Shown one piece after another: positions 32,227-41,041 of a stretch of 52,090 bases of DNA. Under the pieces are notes generated by a model. It did no database searches, had not been told where the DNA came from, and worked only from the letters and a program-made list of their open reading frames with translations. A program made the position numbers and the translations under genes. How positions within the stretch are numbered: the stretch's first letter is position 1; every line of letters begins with the position of its first letter. The DNA is taken from positions 1-52,090 of the forward strand of contig JADGNY010000033.1 of assembly GCA_017883235.1 (NCBI GenBank), written 5' to 3'. This DNA is from Thermoanaerobaculia bacterium. Its GTDB lineage: Bacteria > Acidobacteriota > Thermoanaerobaculia > Gp7-AA8.

Positions 32227-34488
32227 CTATTGTCGCGGCACCACCGGAGATCCTGCGTCTTCGCGCAGGATGGACAGCTTCCCGATCTCGATCCCCGTGT
32301 AGTAGTGCATCAGAATCTGTTGCGCTGTCCACCCTCGGGTGGCCATTCCGTACGCGCCCACCTGACAGAAACCGACGCCGTGGCCCCAACCCTTGCCGTA
32401 GAAGGTGTAGCGGTCCATGCCGTCCGCATCCTGCGTCTTTTCATAAACGAAGAGGTTGTCCGGCACGTTGAGCGACCAGCGCACGGGCAGACCGCGCAAA
32501 ACGAAGGTGCGGCCCCCTTCGGCGGTCACCTCCAGCTCGGCGATGCGCTGCGAGGCATCGATCGTCAGCGGACGGATACCCTGGAGCTGGCGGATCGGAT
32601 TGCGTTTGTTGATGGAGACGACGAGATCGTCGGCCCGGAAGCTGCGCGTCCAGCTCGCAAAGCTGGAGCTGCGATCGAACGATGCGCCGTCGAGGTAGGC
32701 GTTGATGACCATCGCCACCGGCGTCCGCCCGCTTTCCGACGTAATCGTGGCGCGGTCGCCGATCGTCACCGGGGCGCTGCGGTACTCCTGATACCGATCG
32801 TTGATCTTGCGGAAGACAGGCGTGTTCACCGGCAGGGTGAAGCGCGTCGGCTTCCCGTCGATCTTCAGCGTCACCTCGCGGCCGGCGATTGTCAGGATCT
32901 TCCCGGTGGCGTCGCTGATCACGCCGTGTTTGCGAATCCAGAAGCCGAGCAGACCGTAAAGTTCCTCGCGCGGCATGGCCGCGTTCATATCGACGCGATC
33001 GATCCCCTCGGCGGGAAGAAATCCGAACTTGATGAGGAACGCCGCGGCGCGATACGGCGTCGTCTCCTTCGCCGCAGATTGCGGGAAGTAATAGCTGCGG
33101 TCCTCCGGCATCGTCACCACCGCCGAGTAGCGATCGAAATCCAACGCCGCCGCGAGATAGGTCAGCACGTCGCCTCGCCGCGATGAGACCGGCGCGATGG
33201 TGCTGCGCGGATCGAAATGCAGCTTCTGCATCGCCGCGGTTACCGCTTGCGACACCTCGCGCGCGCTCCACGCCGTGCCGGCGTCGGGCAAACCGGCCAT
33301 CGCGGCGAAAAGCCGGGCGTTGACCTGCTGCTCGGTAAGCAGGCCGCTGTCGGCGCGGCCGGGAATCGTCAGCACCTCGTCCTCGACGCAACGGACGCGC
33401 TTCAGATACGGCTCGCTGCGTCCGGGAAACATCGTCCCGACATCCGAGGTCTCGCCGCCGCATGTGGCCGTGTAGAGCGCATCGATCGGCTTGCCGTTGT
33501 AGGTGGCCACGAGTCCGGCCGTCTCGCGCACGGCGCGGTCGGTCAGTGCCTCCTCGCGCATTACGCCGTCGTACGCCTGACAGGCCGGGCCGGCGCAGAT
33601 GTCGTAGCCCTCGCGCCGGAACTGCCCGAGGTTTCGGACAGCGTAGGTGCGGGCAGCGATGGCCTGCGCTTTCAACGCCTCCAGCTCGTCGTAGATTCTG
33701 GGACCCATTTCGGCGGGCACAACCCCGCGAAGGTAGTCCTCCATGTTCAGCTCATTGATGACGTTGTAAGTACCCCGCGCGTTGATGAAGACGCGCGCCG
33801 CGGTCCGGTACACCTTGTCTCCGATCGTGAGCGTGTCGACGCTGACCGGCATGACCAGTACCGACTCGCCGGCGAGCGTCGTGTACTCTCCCTCGTCGTC
33901 GACGATCTGATGTTTCTTCTCGAAACTCTGATCCGTGGGCCGCTTGACGATGAGCAGGTTCGCACCGTAGCCGCGCTCTGTGAGCTGATCGCGCAGCGGC
34001 TGCGCGTCATTCGACGTCGGAAAATCGCCCACGATGACGTGGTAGGCAGTCCCCGCCGTATCGAACACGGAGTCGACGCGCTGCTGCGTATCCGCCCGCA
34101 GCTTTTCTGCGAGCGCGCTCGCGCTGGTGATGTCGGAGATCGTGCTGACCTGCACCGCGTAGTGCGCCGGCGCGTCGGGCACCGGCGCGGTCATGGTGAA
34201 GCCGCGTCGGATCATGGCCGAGCCGGCATCGCTGACGACGTAGTACCCGCCGGCAACGCGCGGAAACGTCACCGTGGCCTGATCGCTCACGATCCCGACA
34301 CGGATACGAGGCTCGGCGATCGTTTTCGCCACCGTCGTAACCGGCGTCATCGCGTTCGCCGAGCGGGCGGGCGGAGGGGGCGGTGTCACGGCGGGCGTCA
34401 CAACGGGCGGGCGGGCGGGAGGGGTCGGGGGCGCGGAGGCGCACGCGGCGAACACGAAGAGCAACACGGCAACGGCGGTACGTTTCAT
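32227..34488 (-). CDS. SPOR and SpoIID/LytB domain lipoprotein
   Basis: 753 residues. Lipobox FAAC (Cys16), then a Pro-rich linker. Residues ~108-182 are a SPOR domain (HYAVQVSTISD ... YHVIVGDFPTSNDAQPLRDQ), which binds denuded peptidoglycan. From ~235 a SpoIID domain follows (NVINELNMEDYLRGVVPAEM with the catalytic-type Glu260, QAIAARTYAV, CAGPACQAYDG) and its C-terminal block GWGHGVGFCQVGAYGM. SpoIID enzymes are lytic transglycosylases on stripped glycan strands, so both domains act on the same substrate. AAGGA upstream supports ATG 34488; the longer frame is repeat-like. Confidence 0.9.
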   Translation of the reverse strand: MKRTAVAVLLFVFAACASAPPTPPARPPVVTPAVTPPPPPARSANAMTPVTTVAKTIAEPRIRVGIVSDQATVTFPRVAGGYYVVSDAGSAMIRRGFTMTAPVPDAPAHYAVQVSTISDITSASALAEKLRADTQQRVDSVFDTAGTAYHVIVGDFPTSNDAQPLRDQLTERGYGANLLIVKRPTDQSFEKKHQIVDDEGEYTTLAGESVLVMPVSVDTLTIGDKVYRTAARVFINARGTYNVINELNMEDYLRGVVPAEMGPRIYDELEALKAQAIAARTYAVRNLGQFRREGYDICAGPACQAYDGVMREEALTDRAVRETAGLVATYNGKPIDALYTATCGGETSDVGTMFPGRSEPYLKRVRCVEDEVLTIPGRADSGLLTEQQVNARLFAAMAGLPDAGTAWSAREVSQAVTAAMQKLHFDPRSTIAPVSSRRGDVLTYLAAALDFDRYSAVVTMPEDRSYYFPQSAAKETTPYRAAAFLIKFGFLPAEGIDRVDMNAAMPREELYGLLGFWIRKHGVISDATGKILTIAGREVTLKIDGKPTRFTLPVNTPVFRKINDRYQEYRSAPVTIGDRATITSESGRTPVAMVINAYLDGASFDRSSSFASWTRSFRADDLVVSINKRNPIRQLQGIRPLTIDASQRIAELEVTAEGGRTFVLRGLPVRWSLNVPDNLFVYEKTQDADGMDRYTFYGKGWGHGVGFCQVGAYGMATRGWTAQQILMHYYTGIEIGKLSILREDAGSPVVPRQ

Positions 34489-34558
34489 CGATGGCCGTCC
34501 TTGCAAGAAGAGAGACAGCGGGAAGTGGTAACAGAACATTCCTGTTCCGTGAATCAGG

Positions 34559-34564
34559 TACACT
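34559..34564 (+). promoter_or_regulatory. -10-like box of the first mini-gene
   Basis: TACACT in the context GGTACACTTTACGAACC before the ATG at 34574. The same block (GGTACACTTCTCGAACC) precedes the paralogue at 35407. Confidence 0.5.
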
Positions 34565-34573
34565 TTACGAACC

Positions 34574-34768
34574 ATGCCTGCCAAGCTTCGAGAGATCCGC
34601 ACGACCAGACGCGCGGCCAGCGTGACGCGCAAAGAAGTTGCTTCGGCCATTAAATCCGTTATCCGGGATCGCACGACAGGCGGTTTCGATCGCAATGTAC
34701 CCGGCCGCAAGAAAGTCGCAGGAGCAACCCGCAAGGTAGTTGATGCCGGCGGCAGAGTACGACCATAG
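34574..34768 (+). CDS. Small basic protein, paralogue of 35407-35592
   Basis: 64 residues: MPAKLREIRTTRRAASVTRK, then EVASAIKSVIRDRTTGG. The first ~32 residues match the protein at 35407 (shared pattern KLR-x-I-x-TTRRA-x-SV-x-RK), then they diverge, so its C-terminus may have been replaced. It overlaps the next gene by 26 bp. The promoter region is shared as well, indicating duplication of a promoter-plus-gene unit. Function unknown; possibly an antitoxin-like partner (inference). Confidence 0.6.
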   Translation: MPAKLREIRTTRRAASVTRKEVASAIKSVIRDRTTGGFDRNVPGRKKVAGATRKVVDAGGRVRP

Positions 34769-35366
34769 CGTCTTCGTCAACTGTCCCTTTGACGAAGAGT
34801 ACCGGCAGCTTTTTGAGGCTGTCGTGTTCGCGGTCCACGACTGCGGGTACATTGCGCGATGCGCTCTCGAGCTCGACGACGCGAGTGAGGTTCGGATCGA
34901 CAAGATCATGAGAATCATCGCTGGTTGCAGGTTTGGTCTGCACGATATTTCGCGAACGGAAATCGATTCCGCAACCAGCCTCCCGCGCTTCAACATGCCC
35001 CTTGAACTGGGCCTCTTCCTAGGCGCCAAACGATTCGGTCGCGGCGAGCAGAATCTCAAGTCCTGCCTGATTCTTGACGTCGACCAATACCGTTATCAGA
35101 AGTTCATCTCAGACATTGCCGGTCAGGACATCGCCGCACATGGAGGAGATACGGGTAGGGCGATCCGCAGGGTACGAGACTGGCTTAGTAACGCAACATC
35201 CAAAGCCAGTCGCATCCCAGGTGGAAAAGCCATCGCTGCACGCTACATCCTCTTTCGTCAGGGCCTTCCCGCGTTCTGCGAGAGGCTTCACCTGAGCGTC
35301 GATGAGTTGACGTTCAATGAGTACGTTCTTCAAGTCGAGGAATGGCTCAAGGCTACGCGCACCTGA
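34743..35366 (+). CDS. NCPFD-motif protein, nucleotide-hydrolase/TIR-like fold suspected
   Basis: 207 residues. It starts with AAEYDHSVFVNCPFDEEYRQ and continues with LFEAVVFAVHDCGYIARCAL, GCRFGLHDISRTE and RFNMPLELGLFLGAKRFG. I recall a widespread unnamed family with this NCPFD ... HDISR ... NMPxELG signature; the pattern (beta strand, Asp-rich loop, conserved Glu in MPLELG) resembles nucleoside deoxyribosyltransferase/TIR-like folds, which in defence systems act on NAD or nucleotides. This fold idea is inference. The ATG overlaps the preceding mini-gene; AAGGTAG is a fair ribosome site. Confidence 0.78.
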   Translation: MPAAEYDHSVFVNCPFDEEYRQLFEAVVFAVHDCGYIARCALELDDASEVRIDKIMRIIAGCRFGLHDISRTEIDSATSLPRFNMPLELGLFLGAKRFGRGEQNLKSCLILDVDQYRYQKFISDIAGQDIAAHGGDTGRAIRRVRDWLSNATSKASRIPGGKAIAARYILFRQGLPAFCERLHLSVDELTFNEYVLQVEEWLKATRT

Positions 35367-35391
35367 CGAGCTAAGCCGGGGTTCTCCGAGG

Positions 35392-35397
35392 TACACT
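35392..35397 (+). promoter_or_regulatory. -10-like box of the second mini-gene
   Basis: TACACT nine bases before the ATG at 35407, within a segment duplicated from 34558-34573. Confidence 0.5.
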
Positions 35398-35406
35398 TCT
35401 CGAACC

Positions 35407-35592
35407 ATGAAACCTAAGCTTCGAACGATCATCACGACCAGACGCGCAACCAGCGTACCGCGCAAGGATATTCGTGCTGCCGTAAAGGCGGTCTCGGCTG
35501 CTCGGACCCCGGAAATGGAACGGATCATTCGCGGCGAAGCCACCCCGGAAGAAGTCGAACGAGCGCTCGGCAAAATATCCACCCGCCGGTGA
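35407..35592 (+). CDS. Small basic protein, paralogue of 34574-34768
   Basis: 61 residues: MKPKLRTIITTRRATSVPRK, DIRAAVKAVSAARTPEMERI and a helical tail TPEEVERALGKISTRR. Nucleotide similarity to the first mini-gene extends ~16 bp upstream of the ATG and ~90 bp into the gene. It looks like the intact version of the family. No domain recognised. The following ~110 bp to 35705 holds short TCTGCG-TCATCTGCGG repeats and no gene. Confidence 0.6.
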   Translation: MKPKLRTIITTRRATSVPRKDIRAAVKAVSAARTPEMERIIRGEATPEEVERALGKISTRR

Positions 35593-35705
35593 CGTTCCCT
35601 TAGCACCAGACGTTCAGTCGCGCAGAACAAGAGGGTAGCGGCAGCACGAAAACACCAATCTGCGCTCATCTGCGTCATCTGCGGATAAATTCGTCCGCAC
35701 ATGAA

Positions 35706-36881
35706 CTAAAAATTGAGAACCCCCGCCAGCCTCCTGATCCCCTCTCGTATCCGCTCGTCATTCTCTTTCGCGAACGTCAGCCGCATCGTGTTGCGGCCGC
35801 TGCCGTCGACGAAGAAGGGTGCTCCGGGAACGTAGGCCACGCCGGCGGAGATGGCCTCCGGGACCAGCGCCGCGGTATCGATGTCGTCGCGCAGCGTTAC
35901 GAAGGTGAAGAGGCCGCCATCGGCGGGCGTCCATGTGGCGTGATCGTGAAAATGCTCCTCCAGCGCCTCCAGCATCGTCGCCCGTTTCTTGCGATAGAAA
36001 GCGCGAACTTTCTCGATCTGGGCCGGCAGCTCGCCGGCGGCTGTGAACTCATCGACGATCGATTGATCGAGCATGCCCGAGCAGAGGTCGGCGGCCTGTT
36101 TGGCGATCTCGAGCTTTGACAATAGCTCCGGTGCTGCCACGATCCAGCCGCAGCGCAGGCCCGGAGCGAGAACCTTGCTGAACGATCCGAGGTAGATCAC
36201 GCGATCGTCGTCGTCGCGCGACTTCATCGCCAGCGTGTCGGCCTCGCGGACGTAGAGCAACTCGCCGTACGGATCGTCCTCGATGACCAGGAAGTCGTAC
36301 TCGGACGCGATGCGCAGTACCTCGGCCCGGCGCTGCTGCGTCATCAGACGTCCCGATGGATTCTGAAAGTTCGGAATGGTGTACAGCAGCTTCGGTTTCG
36401 TCCTCGCCGCGACTTCGGCCAGCGAGTCCGGAACGATGCCGTCGTCATCCTGCGCCACACCGATCAGTTCCGCGCTGCGCGCATGAAACGACGACGTGCC
36501 GCCGATGTAGGTCGGCAGCTCGACCAGGACGACGTCGCCGGGATCGAGGAGCGTGTGGGCGATGAGATCGAGCGCCTGTTGCGAGCCGGTCGTCATCAGG
36601 ACGTCGTCGGGCGTGCAGTCGATGCCGCGTGCGCGGCAGACGGCGGCCACGAAGTCGCAGAGCCGCGTCAGGCCGCGCGTCGGACCGTACTGCAACGCCA
36701 CCGAGTGTTTCTCGAGGATCACGCGTGCGGCGATCTCGGCAATCCGCTCGGCAGGAAACGTCTCCGGGCTGGGGACGCCGCCGGCGAAGGAGATGATGCT
36801 GGGATCGTTGATCAGTTTGGCGAAGGCCCGGATGGCCGAGGGACGGAAATTCCGCGCATCCCGCGAGAGAAATCTCTCCAT
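35706..36881 (-). CDS. PLP-dependent aminotransferase, class I/II (2-aminoadipate/MocR-like branch)
   Basis: 391 residues. Typical sites are ISFAGGVPSPETFP at the start, TTGSQQALDLIAHTLLDPGD (cofactor phosphate region), the IPNFQNPSGRLM motif, EDDPYGEL, and the Schiff-base Lys in YLGSFSKVLAPGLRCGW. The lack of a GntR domain fits stand-alone 2-aminoadipate or aromatic aminotransferases rather than MocR regulators. The ATG overlaps the stop of the upstream membrane-protein gene, so it belongs to a three-gene operon with 36881-38529. Confidence 0.9.
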   Translation of the reverse strand: MERFLSRDARNFRPSAIRAFAKLINDPSIISFAGGVPSPETFPAERIAEIAARVILEKHSVALQYGPTRGLTRLCDFVAAVCRARGIDCTPDDVLMTTGSQQALDLIAHTLLDPGDVVLVELPTYIGGTSSFHARSAELIGVAQDDDGIVPDSLAEVAARTKPKLLYTIPNFQNPSGRLMTQQRRAEVLRIASEYDFLVIEDDPYGELLYVREADTLAMKSRDDDDRVIYLGSFSKVLAPGLRCGWIVAAPELLSKLEIAKQAADLCSGMLDQSIVDEFTAAGELPAQIEKVRAFYRKKRATMLEALEEHFHDHATWTPADGGLFTFVTLRDDIDTAALVPEAISAGVAYVPGAPFFVDGSGRNTMRLTFAKENDERIREGIRRLAGVLNF

Positions 36882-37801
36882 CAACGCTCCTCGGTCATCG
36901 AAACGAAGCACGCCAGCAGGCACGATCCGATCGCCGCGCCGACGATGCGCTGTGCCACGCCGATCACGATCCGCGCCGGCGCAAACATCAATGCCACGGT
37001 CGACATCCGGTTCGCGGTGATGCTCATCGGAATCGAGAAAGCCGAGACGACCGAATTGATGGCCATGGAGATGACGAATATGATCGCCGCGATCGCGAGA
37101 TGACGGCCCAGATCGCCTTTGATGGCACGCCAGCCGGCGGAAAGCGACTCGCGCGCTGGCAACGAGCGGGCCACGCAGATCGTGATCGCCTTCGTACACC
37201 AGATCGACGTCGCGATGCCGACCGGGATGAGCACCAGCACCGCCAGCGCCACACCGGAACAGCCGATGACTACCCTTCCGGTCGTGTCGGAGATCGCCAG
37301 CATTCCGATGATCGTGAAGAGCAACGGCACCAGGACGAAGATCAGACCGACCGACCAGGCCAGGTTGTAGATCCAGAAAATCCGCCACCATGACGACGCG
37401 CCGCCGGCAAGCCAGCGGTCGATGGAGAAGGCACGAAAATCGCCGCCCTTGTTCGCCTTCCGTTCGCCGTCGACGTAGATCTGCGTCGATCCGGCCTCGA
37501 CGAACGAATGGATGGCGATCATCACGCCGAACACGATGAAGCCGAGCGCGAAGATCCAGACGAACAGCATCAGGTGGCTGATGATCCATTCGACCACCGC
37601 CCCGCCGGGATCGGCGGAGTTGACGATGTCGTCTTTCGACAATCCCGCGGCGACGACCGCCGGAACGATGGCAGCGAGAATCGCGGCGATGACGATGGCC
37701 GCGAAGGCGATGCTCTCGACGATGCGCATCATGATCACCGGCCAGTTGGCGACGGTGGAGTCGAATCCGCGGCGAAGAACTTCTGTGATCGTGCGTTTCA
37801 A
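36881..37801 (-). CDS. Multi-pass membrane protein
   Basis: 306 residues with about six hydrophobic helices (SIAFAAIVIAAILAAIVPAV, LMLFVWIFALGFIVFGVMIA, LAWSVGLIFVLVPLLFTIIG, VALAVLVLIPVGIATSIWC, LAIAAIIFVISMAINSVVSA, IVGAAIGSCLLACF). The pattern is that of uncharacterised glycerophosphoryl-diester-phosphodiesterase-type or DUF membrane proteins; no function is claimed. It overlaps both neighbours by ATGA. Confidence 0.85.
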   Translation of the reverse strand: MKRTITEVLRRGFDSTVANWPVIMMRIVESIAFAAIVIAAILAAIVPAVVAAGLSKDDIVNSADPGGAVVEWIISHLMLFVWIFALGFIVFGVMIAIHSFVEAGSTQIYVDGERKANKGGDFRAFSIDRWLAGGASSWWRIFWIYNLAWSVGLIFVLVPLLFTIIGMLAISDTTGRVVIGCSGVALAVLVLIPVGIATSIWCTKAITICVARSLPARESLSAGWRAIKGDLGRHLAIAAIIFVISMAINSVVSAFSIPMSITANRMSTVALMFAPARIVIGVAQRIVGAAIGSCLLACFVSMTEER

Positions 37802-38529
37802 ATGATGTTGCCAGTCTGCTTGTTCTTGATTCGATGATCGTCGACGCCTCTCATCGAGATCAACTCGGTCATCTCATGAAGCCGGCTGCGCGAGCGAGTA
37901 CCGATCTTATGCTCCAAGCCTTCATCGTCGGCCTTGTCCGGAACGTTGGTCGTGAAAATCGTGGTTCGTACGGCGTTGTAGCGGCTATTGATAACGTAGT
38001 AAATAATGTCCTGAACGAACTGCGACGGCCTCACCGATCCAAGTTCGTCGAGGACGAGCAAGTCAGCCTCGAGCAGAGGCCGGAGGATCTCCGATTTGCC
38101 GACCGCCGCGTCGGCGTCGAAGCTGGCCTGGATCTCCTGAATGAGCTCCTGAAAGTTGCAGAAGAGCACTCTTCCTGACTTGCCGCTGTGGATGATTTCG
38201 ACAAGCACGGCCACGGCGAGGTGCGTCTTTCCCGCACCACATCCCCCGATGAGCAGCAGGCCGCGCCCCTCGTTCGTCATCGGCCAGGCATCGGCGAACT
38301 CGCGCACGCGGTTCCGCGCCGATTTTAGGACGGTGTTGTTCTTCTCGTAGAAGGTCTCGAAAGTGCAATTCGGGTAGTAGCGCCGCGGAATGTTCGACGC
38401 CGCGATGCGCTGCCGCCGCCGCAGATCGCCCTGACACCCGCACGGCTCCACGCGCAGCGAGTCCCCCGCTGTCGGAACCCAACCGGACCCGTTGCAGCGG
38501 GCGCAGGTGGCGGGAAGGAGGGCGGACAT
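37798..38529 (-). CDS. DnaC/IstB-like AAA+ ATPase
   Basis: 243 residues. An N-terminal zinc-finger-like region (Cys9, Cys12, Cys30, Cys32) as in primosomal DnaC/DnaI proteins is followed by the AAA+ core: Walker A GGCGAGKTH, Walker B LLVLDELG, and sensor TTIFTTNVP. DnaC-type proteins load the replicative helicase; IstB-type ones serve transposition. There is no transposase next to it and the zinc finger favours DnaC/DnaI. First gene of the operon with the membrane protein and aminotransferase. Confidence 0.88.
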   Translation of the reverse strand: MSALLPATCARCNGSGWVPTAGDSLRVEPCGCQGDLRRRQRIAASNIPRRYYPNCTFETFYEKNNTVLKSARNRVREFADAWPMTNEGRGLLLIGGCGAGKTHLAVAVLVEIIHSGKSGRVLFCNFQELIQEIQASFDADAAVGKSEILRPLLEADLLVLDELGSVRPSQFVQDIIYYVINSRYNAVRTTIFTTNVPDKADDEGLEHKIGTRSRSRLHEMTELISMRGVDDHRIKNKQTGNII

Positions 38530-38554
38530 GGTGGTCAGTTTAATTCATGCGCGC

Positions 38555-38700
38555 GTTAACTGCGCGTCTACGCGCGCGTTGTCTGCGGCTTCGCCGCGTT
38601 GTCGGTTGTCTGCGCTTCGCGCGTTGTCTCAGCCTCCGGCACGTTCAAATAACCGACAACGCGGCAAAGCCGCAGACAACGCGCCGCAGGCGCATATAAT
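38555..38700. repeat. GTTGTCTG palindromic element, copy D
   Basis: The left end GTTAACTGCG (38555-38564) begins rows of GTTGTCTG and hairpin units (GCGGCTTCGCCGC, GCGCTTCGCGC). The mirror row (CAGACAAC) ends at CGCATATAAT (38691-38700). It separates the DnaC-like gene (minus) from the cyclase-like gene (plus) and ends 13 bp before the latter's ATG. Confidence 0.88.
38695..38700 (+). promoter_or_regulatory. Perfect -10 box at the end of element D
   Basis: TATAAT, 13 bases before the ATG at 38714. CAGACA of the last repeat unit lies 16 bases upstream as a -35-like sequence. Confidence 0.55.
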
Positions 38701-38713
38701 CTCTCCTCCGCCC

Positions 38714-41041
38714 ATGCCCTCTCCACTCGTGACCTATCTCGAGTCGCGGCCGGATACCGCCACGTTCCTTCTCGGAAGCGAGTTGGAGCGGACGGTGGAG
38801 GAGATCTTTCCGCGGGCCGAGACCCTGCTGCCCCGGCCGTACAAGATCTTCCCGGCCGACGAGACGCAGGCGCCATCCCTCGGCTTTCCGGTCGCCGACG
38901 CCCCCGTGATGCGCGAGCTCGACGCGAAGCTCGACCGCTGGCTGGCCGAGGAGGTGGCATGGCAGGCCGGGCGGCAGCAGGCCGCCAAAGAGAAGGCGCA
39001 GATCGCCTACAGCGCCTACATGACCCAGCTCCTGCGCCTGGCCGAGAACGCGCTGATGTCGAACCTGCTCAGCGACTACCACGCCGTCTTCTGGCTGGCG
39101 CATTCGTTCGACCTGGCAAAGCAGTTCTCGTCCATTCCCAGAAGAGTGAGCACCTACGACACGCAGACCGGCCGCACGCAAGGCGATGCCTTCAAGTACC
39201 GGATCTTCGCCAAGTGGGCCTCCGACACGCGCGAGGCGATGGCGCAATTGGCCACGAAAGCGTCGTCGATTCTGGACGGGGAGGAGCAGCGCGGACTGCA
39301 GTTCTTCCGGCTCCTGACCGACGATGTCCTCATCCTCTCCGAGGAATTCATCGGTCCCGATCTGCGCGAGCTGCGCTCATTCGTCAACGGCTACCTGCGC
39401 CGTGATTTCCAGGCCTTCCGCGACTCCATCGAACGGATCCGCGAGATCGCCATCGAGCTCCTGCAGCGCGACCGCACGTTCCGCGCCGCGCTGGCGTTGC
39501 TCGGCTCGACGGCCGAGACCATCCCCATGGCGCTTCTGCTCGACACCCGCTTTCAGAGCTTCCTCTTCGAGCAGAACGCCATTCAATCCGCCGTGACGCG
39601 CGAGGACCGGGAGCAACTCCAGTTGATCGCAAAGCGGCTGCGCGAGTTCGCCATCCTGAATCAGCTCCGGCGCGGGATCACCACGATGACCGTCACGGCC
39701 GACAATCAGATCGTCTCGGCTGACAAGCGGGCCACCGTCTACTCGCGGTCGACGCGGCCGATGGATTTCGGCAGGCCGGGCGTCGTCGATCCGATGGTGC
39801 ACCGCTTCGGCCTGATCTACGACATCTCGAACTTCACCGAAACCCTCGGCAATATCCGCCGCGGCGGACGGAAAGAGGAGATCAGCTCCTATCGCCAGAT
39901 GCTGCTCTTTCAACGGAAGCTCGATTCGATCGCTGGCCGGCATCTCCTGCAGTTCGAGAAGTTCCTCGGCGACGGCGCGTTCTACACCACCCGCCGGGCG
40001 CTGCGCCTCGTGCGTGCCGCGGTCGAGATCCAGCGCTGCTATGCCGACGTCCGCCGCAAGGGTTTCGCGTTCAACAAAGGCGTGCGCATCGCCCTCAACT
40101 TCGGCTACTACCGCCTGCTGCCGATGAAAGGATCCGGCAATGAGCGGATCACGGAGTTCTACGGCCCCGGCATCGTCGAGTTGTCGCGCCTCACCACCGG
40201 CAAGGCCAACAAGGAGATCGAGGAGTTCGTCTCCTTTCTCCTCACCCACGGCTACGACCAGGCCAAAGTGCAGGCGTTCTTCGCACCGCTCGCGCACGGC
40301 GTCGACGTCATCGACCACACTCAGCACGCCCGCGAGTTCTACGCCTACGTGAACAACAGCGGACATCTGGTGAACGAAGGGATCGTCAGCTCGTTCTCGC
40401 TGCTGCAGGAGCTCTCGAACGAGTTGACCGCCGAGGGACAGCAGCTCTATCGCATCCGCGCGCCGTGGGGAACCTACATCGGTTTCGCGCCGTCGTTGAC
40501 GGGGCTCCAATATGTCGGCGTGCGGTTGATCGGCATGGTCTCGCTGAAGGGACTGGAAGAGGTCCAGGTCGGCGAGATCGTCCCCTTCGCCCCCGGCGAG
40601 GTCGAGGCCCTGCCGATCGACGGCACCGACCCGCTGTCGCTGGTAATCCGGCAGGAGTTCCACCAGGAGCGCCAGTCCGATCTGCAACTCTCGCCGGCGA
40701 AGGATTTCAACAAGACGACGAGCGAGCAGGCCCTCGAGCCGGAAATGCTGGTCTGCCTGCACAACGAGCCCGACGGCACGGAGAACGACGTCATCATCGG
40801 CGAGTGGGACCCCCGCACCGACTATCTCCGCCGCCCGCTCCGTTTCCCCCGAGGCGACTTCGTCCGTCTCTTCGACCTCCGAGGCGAGCTGACCCTCGAG
40901 CTACTGATGACGCGGCGCGAAACCTTGCGCGACCTCTACAATCGCCTCTGCGACCGCACTCCCACCCCAGCCGTCTCCCTGGCCGATTTCCGCGAAACTT
41001 ACGCGACGTTCGTGCTCGGGGCGGTGGTGGAGAAGCTGTAA
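38714..41041 (+). CDS. Large protein with divergent nucleotide-cyclase-like domain
   Basis: 775 residues. Residues ~1-340 are mostly helical with no recognised domain. Residues ~370-510 look like a class III adenylate/guanylate cyclase core: a metal-type Asp in IYDISNFTETL, FEKFLGDGAFYT (second Asp), a helix ALRLVRAAVEIQRCYADV, RIALNFGYY, and FYGPGIVELSRLTTGK where active cyclases have the N-x3-R motif. The last Asn/Arg pair is not evident, so catalysis is doubtful. A C-terminal ~200-residue region follows. The TAA stop overlaps the terminus of element E. Domain call is by eye. Confidence 0.75.
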   Translation: MPSPLVTYLESRPDTATFLLGSELERTVEEIFPRAETLLPRPYKIFPADETQAPSLGFPVADAPVMRELDAKLDRWLAEEVAWQAGRQQAAKEKAQIAYSAYMTQLLRLAENALMSNLLSDYHAVFWLAHSFDLAKQFSSIPRRVSTYDTQTGRTQGDAFKYRIFAKWASDTREAMAQLATKASSILDGEEQRGLQFFRLLTDDVLILSEEFIGPDLRELRSFVNGYLRRDFQAFRDSIERIREIAIELLQRDRTFRAALALLGSTAETIPMALLLDTRFQSFLFEQNAIQSAVTREDREQLQLIAKRLREFAILNQLRRGITTMTVTADNQIVSADKRATVYSRSTRPMDFGRPGVVDPMVHRFGLIYDISNFTETLGNIRRGGRKEEISSYRQMLLFQRKLDSIAGRHLLQFEKFLGDGAFYTTRRALRLVRAAVEIQRCYADVRRKGFAFNKGVRIALNFGYYRLLPMKGSGNERITEFYGPGIVELSRLTTGKANKEIEEFVSFLLTHGYDQAKVQAFFAPLAHGVDVIDHTQHAREFYAYVNNSGHLVNEGIVSSFSLLQELSNELTAEGQQLYRIRAPWGTYIGFAPSLTGLQYVGVRLIGMVSLKGLEEVQVGEIVPFAPGEVEALPIDGTDPLSLVIRQEFHQERQSDLQLSPAKDFNKTTSEQALEPEMLVCLHNEPDGTENDVIIGEWDPRTDYLRRPLRFPRGDFVRLFDLRGELTLELLMTRRETLRDLYNRLCDRTPTPAVSLADFRETYATFVLGAVVEKL

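Noticed and set aside
37798-38529. Insertion-sequence helper IstB
   Set aside because: No IstA-type transposase or terminal repeats nearby; the N-terminal cysteine cluster fits DnaC/DnaI-type loaders better.
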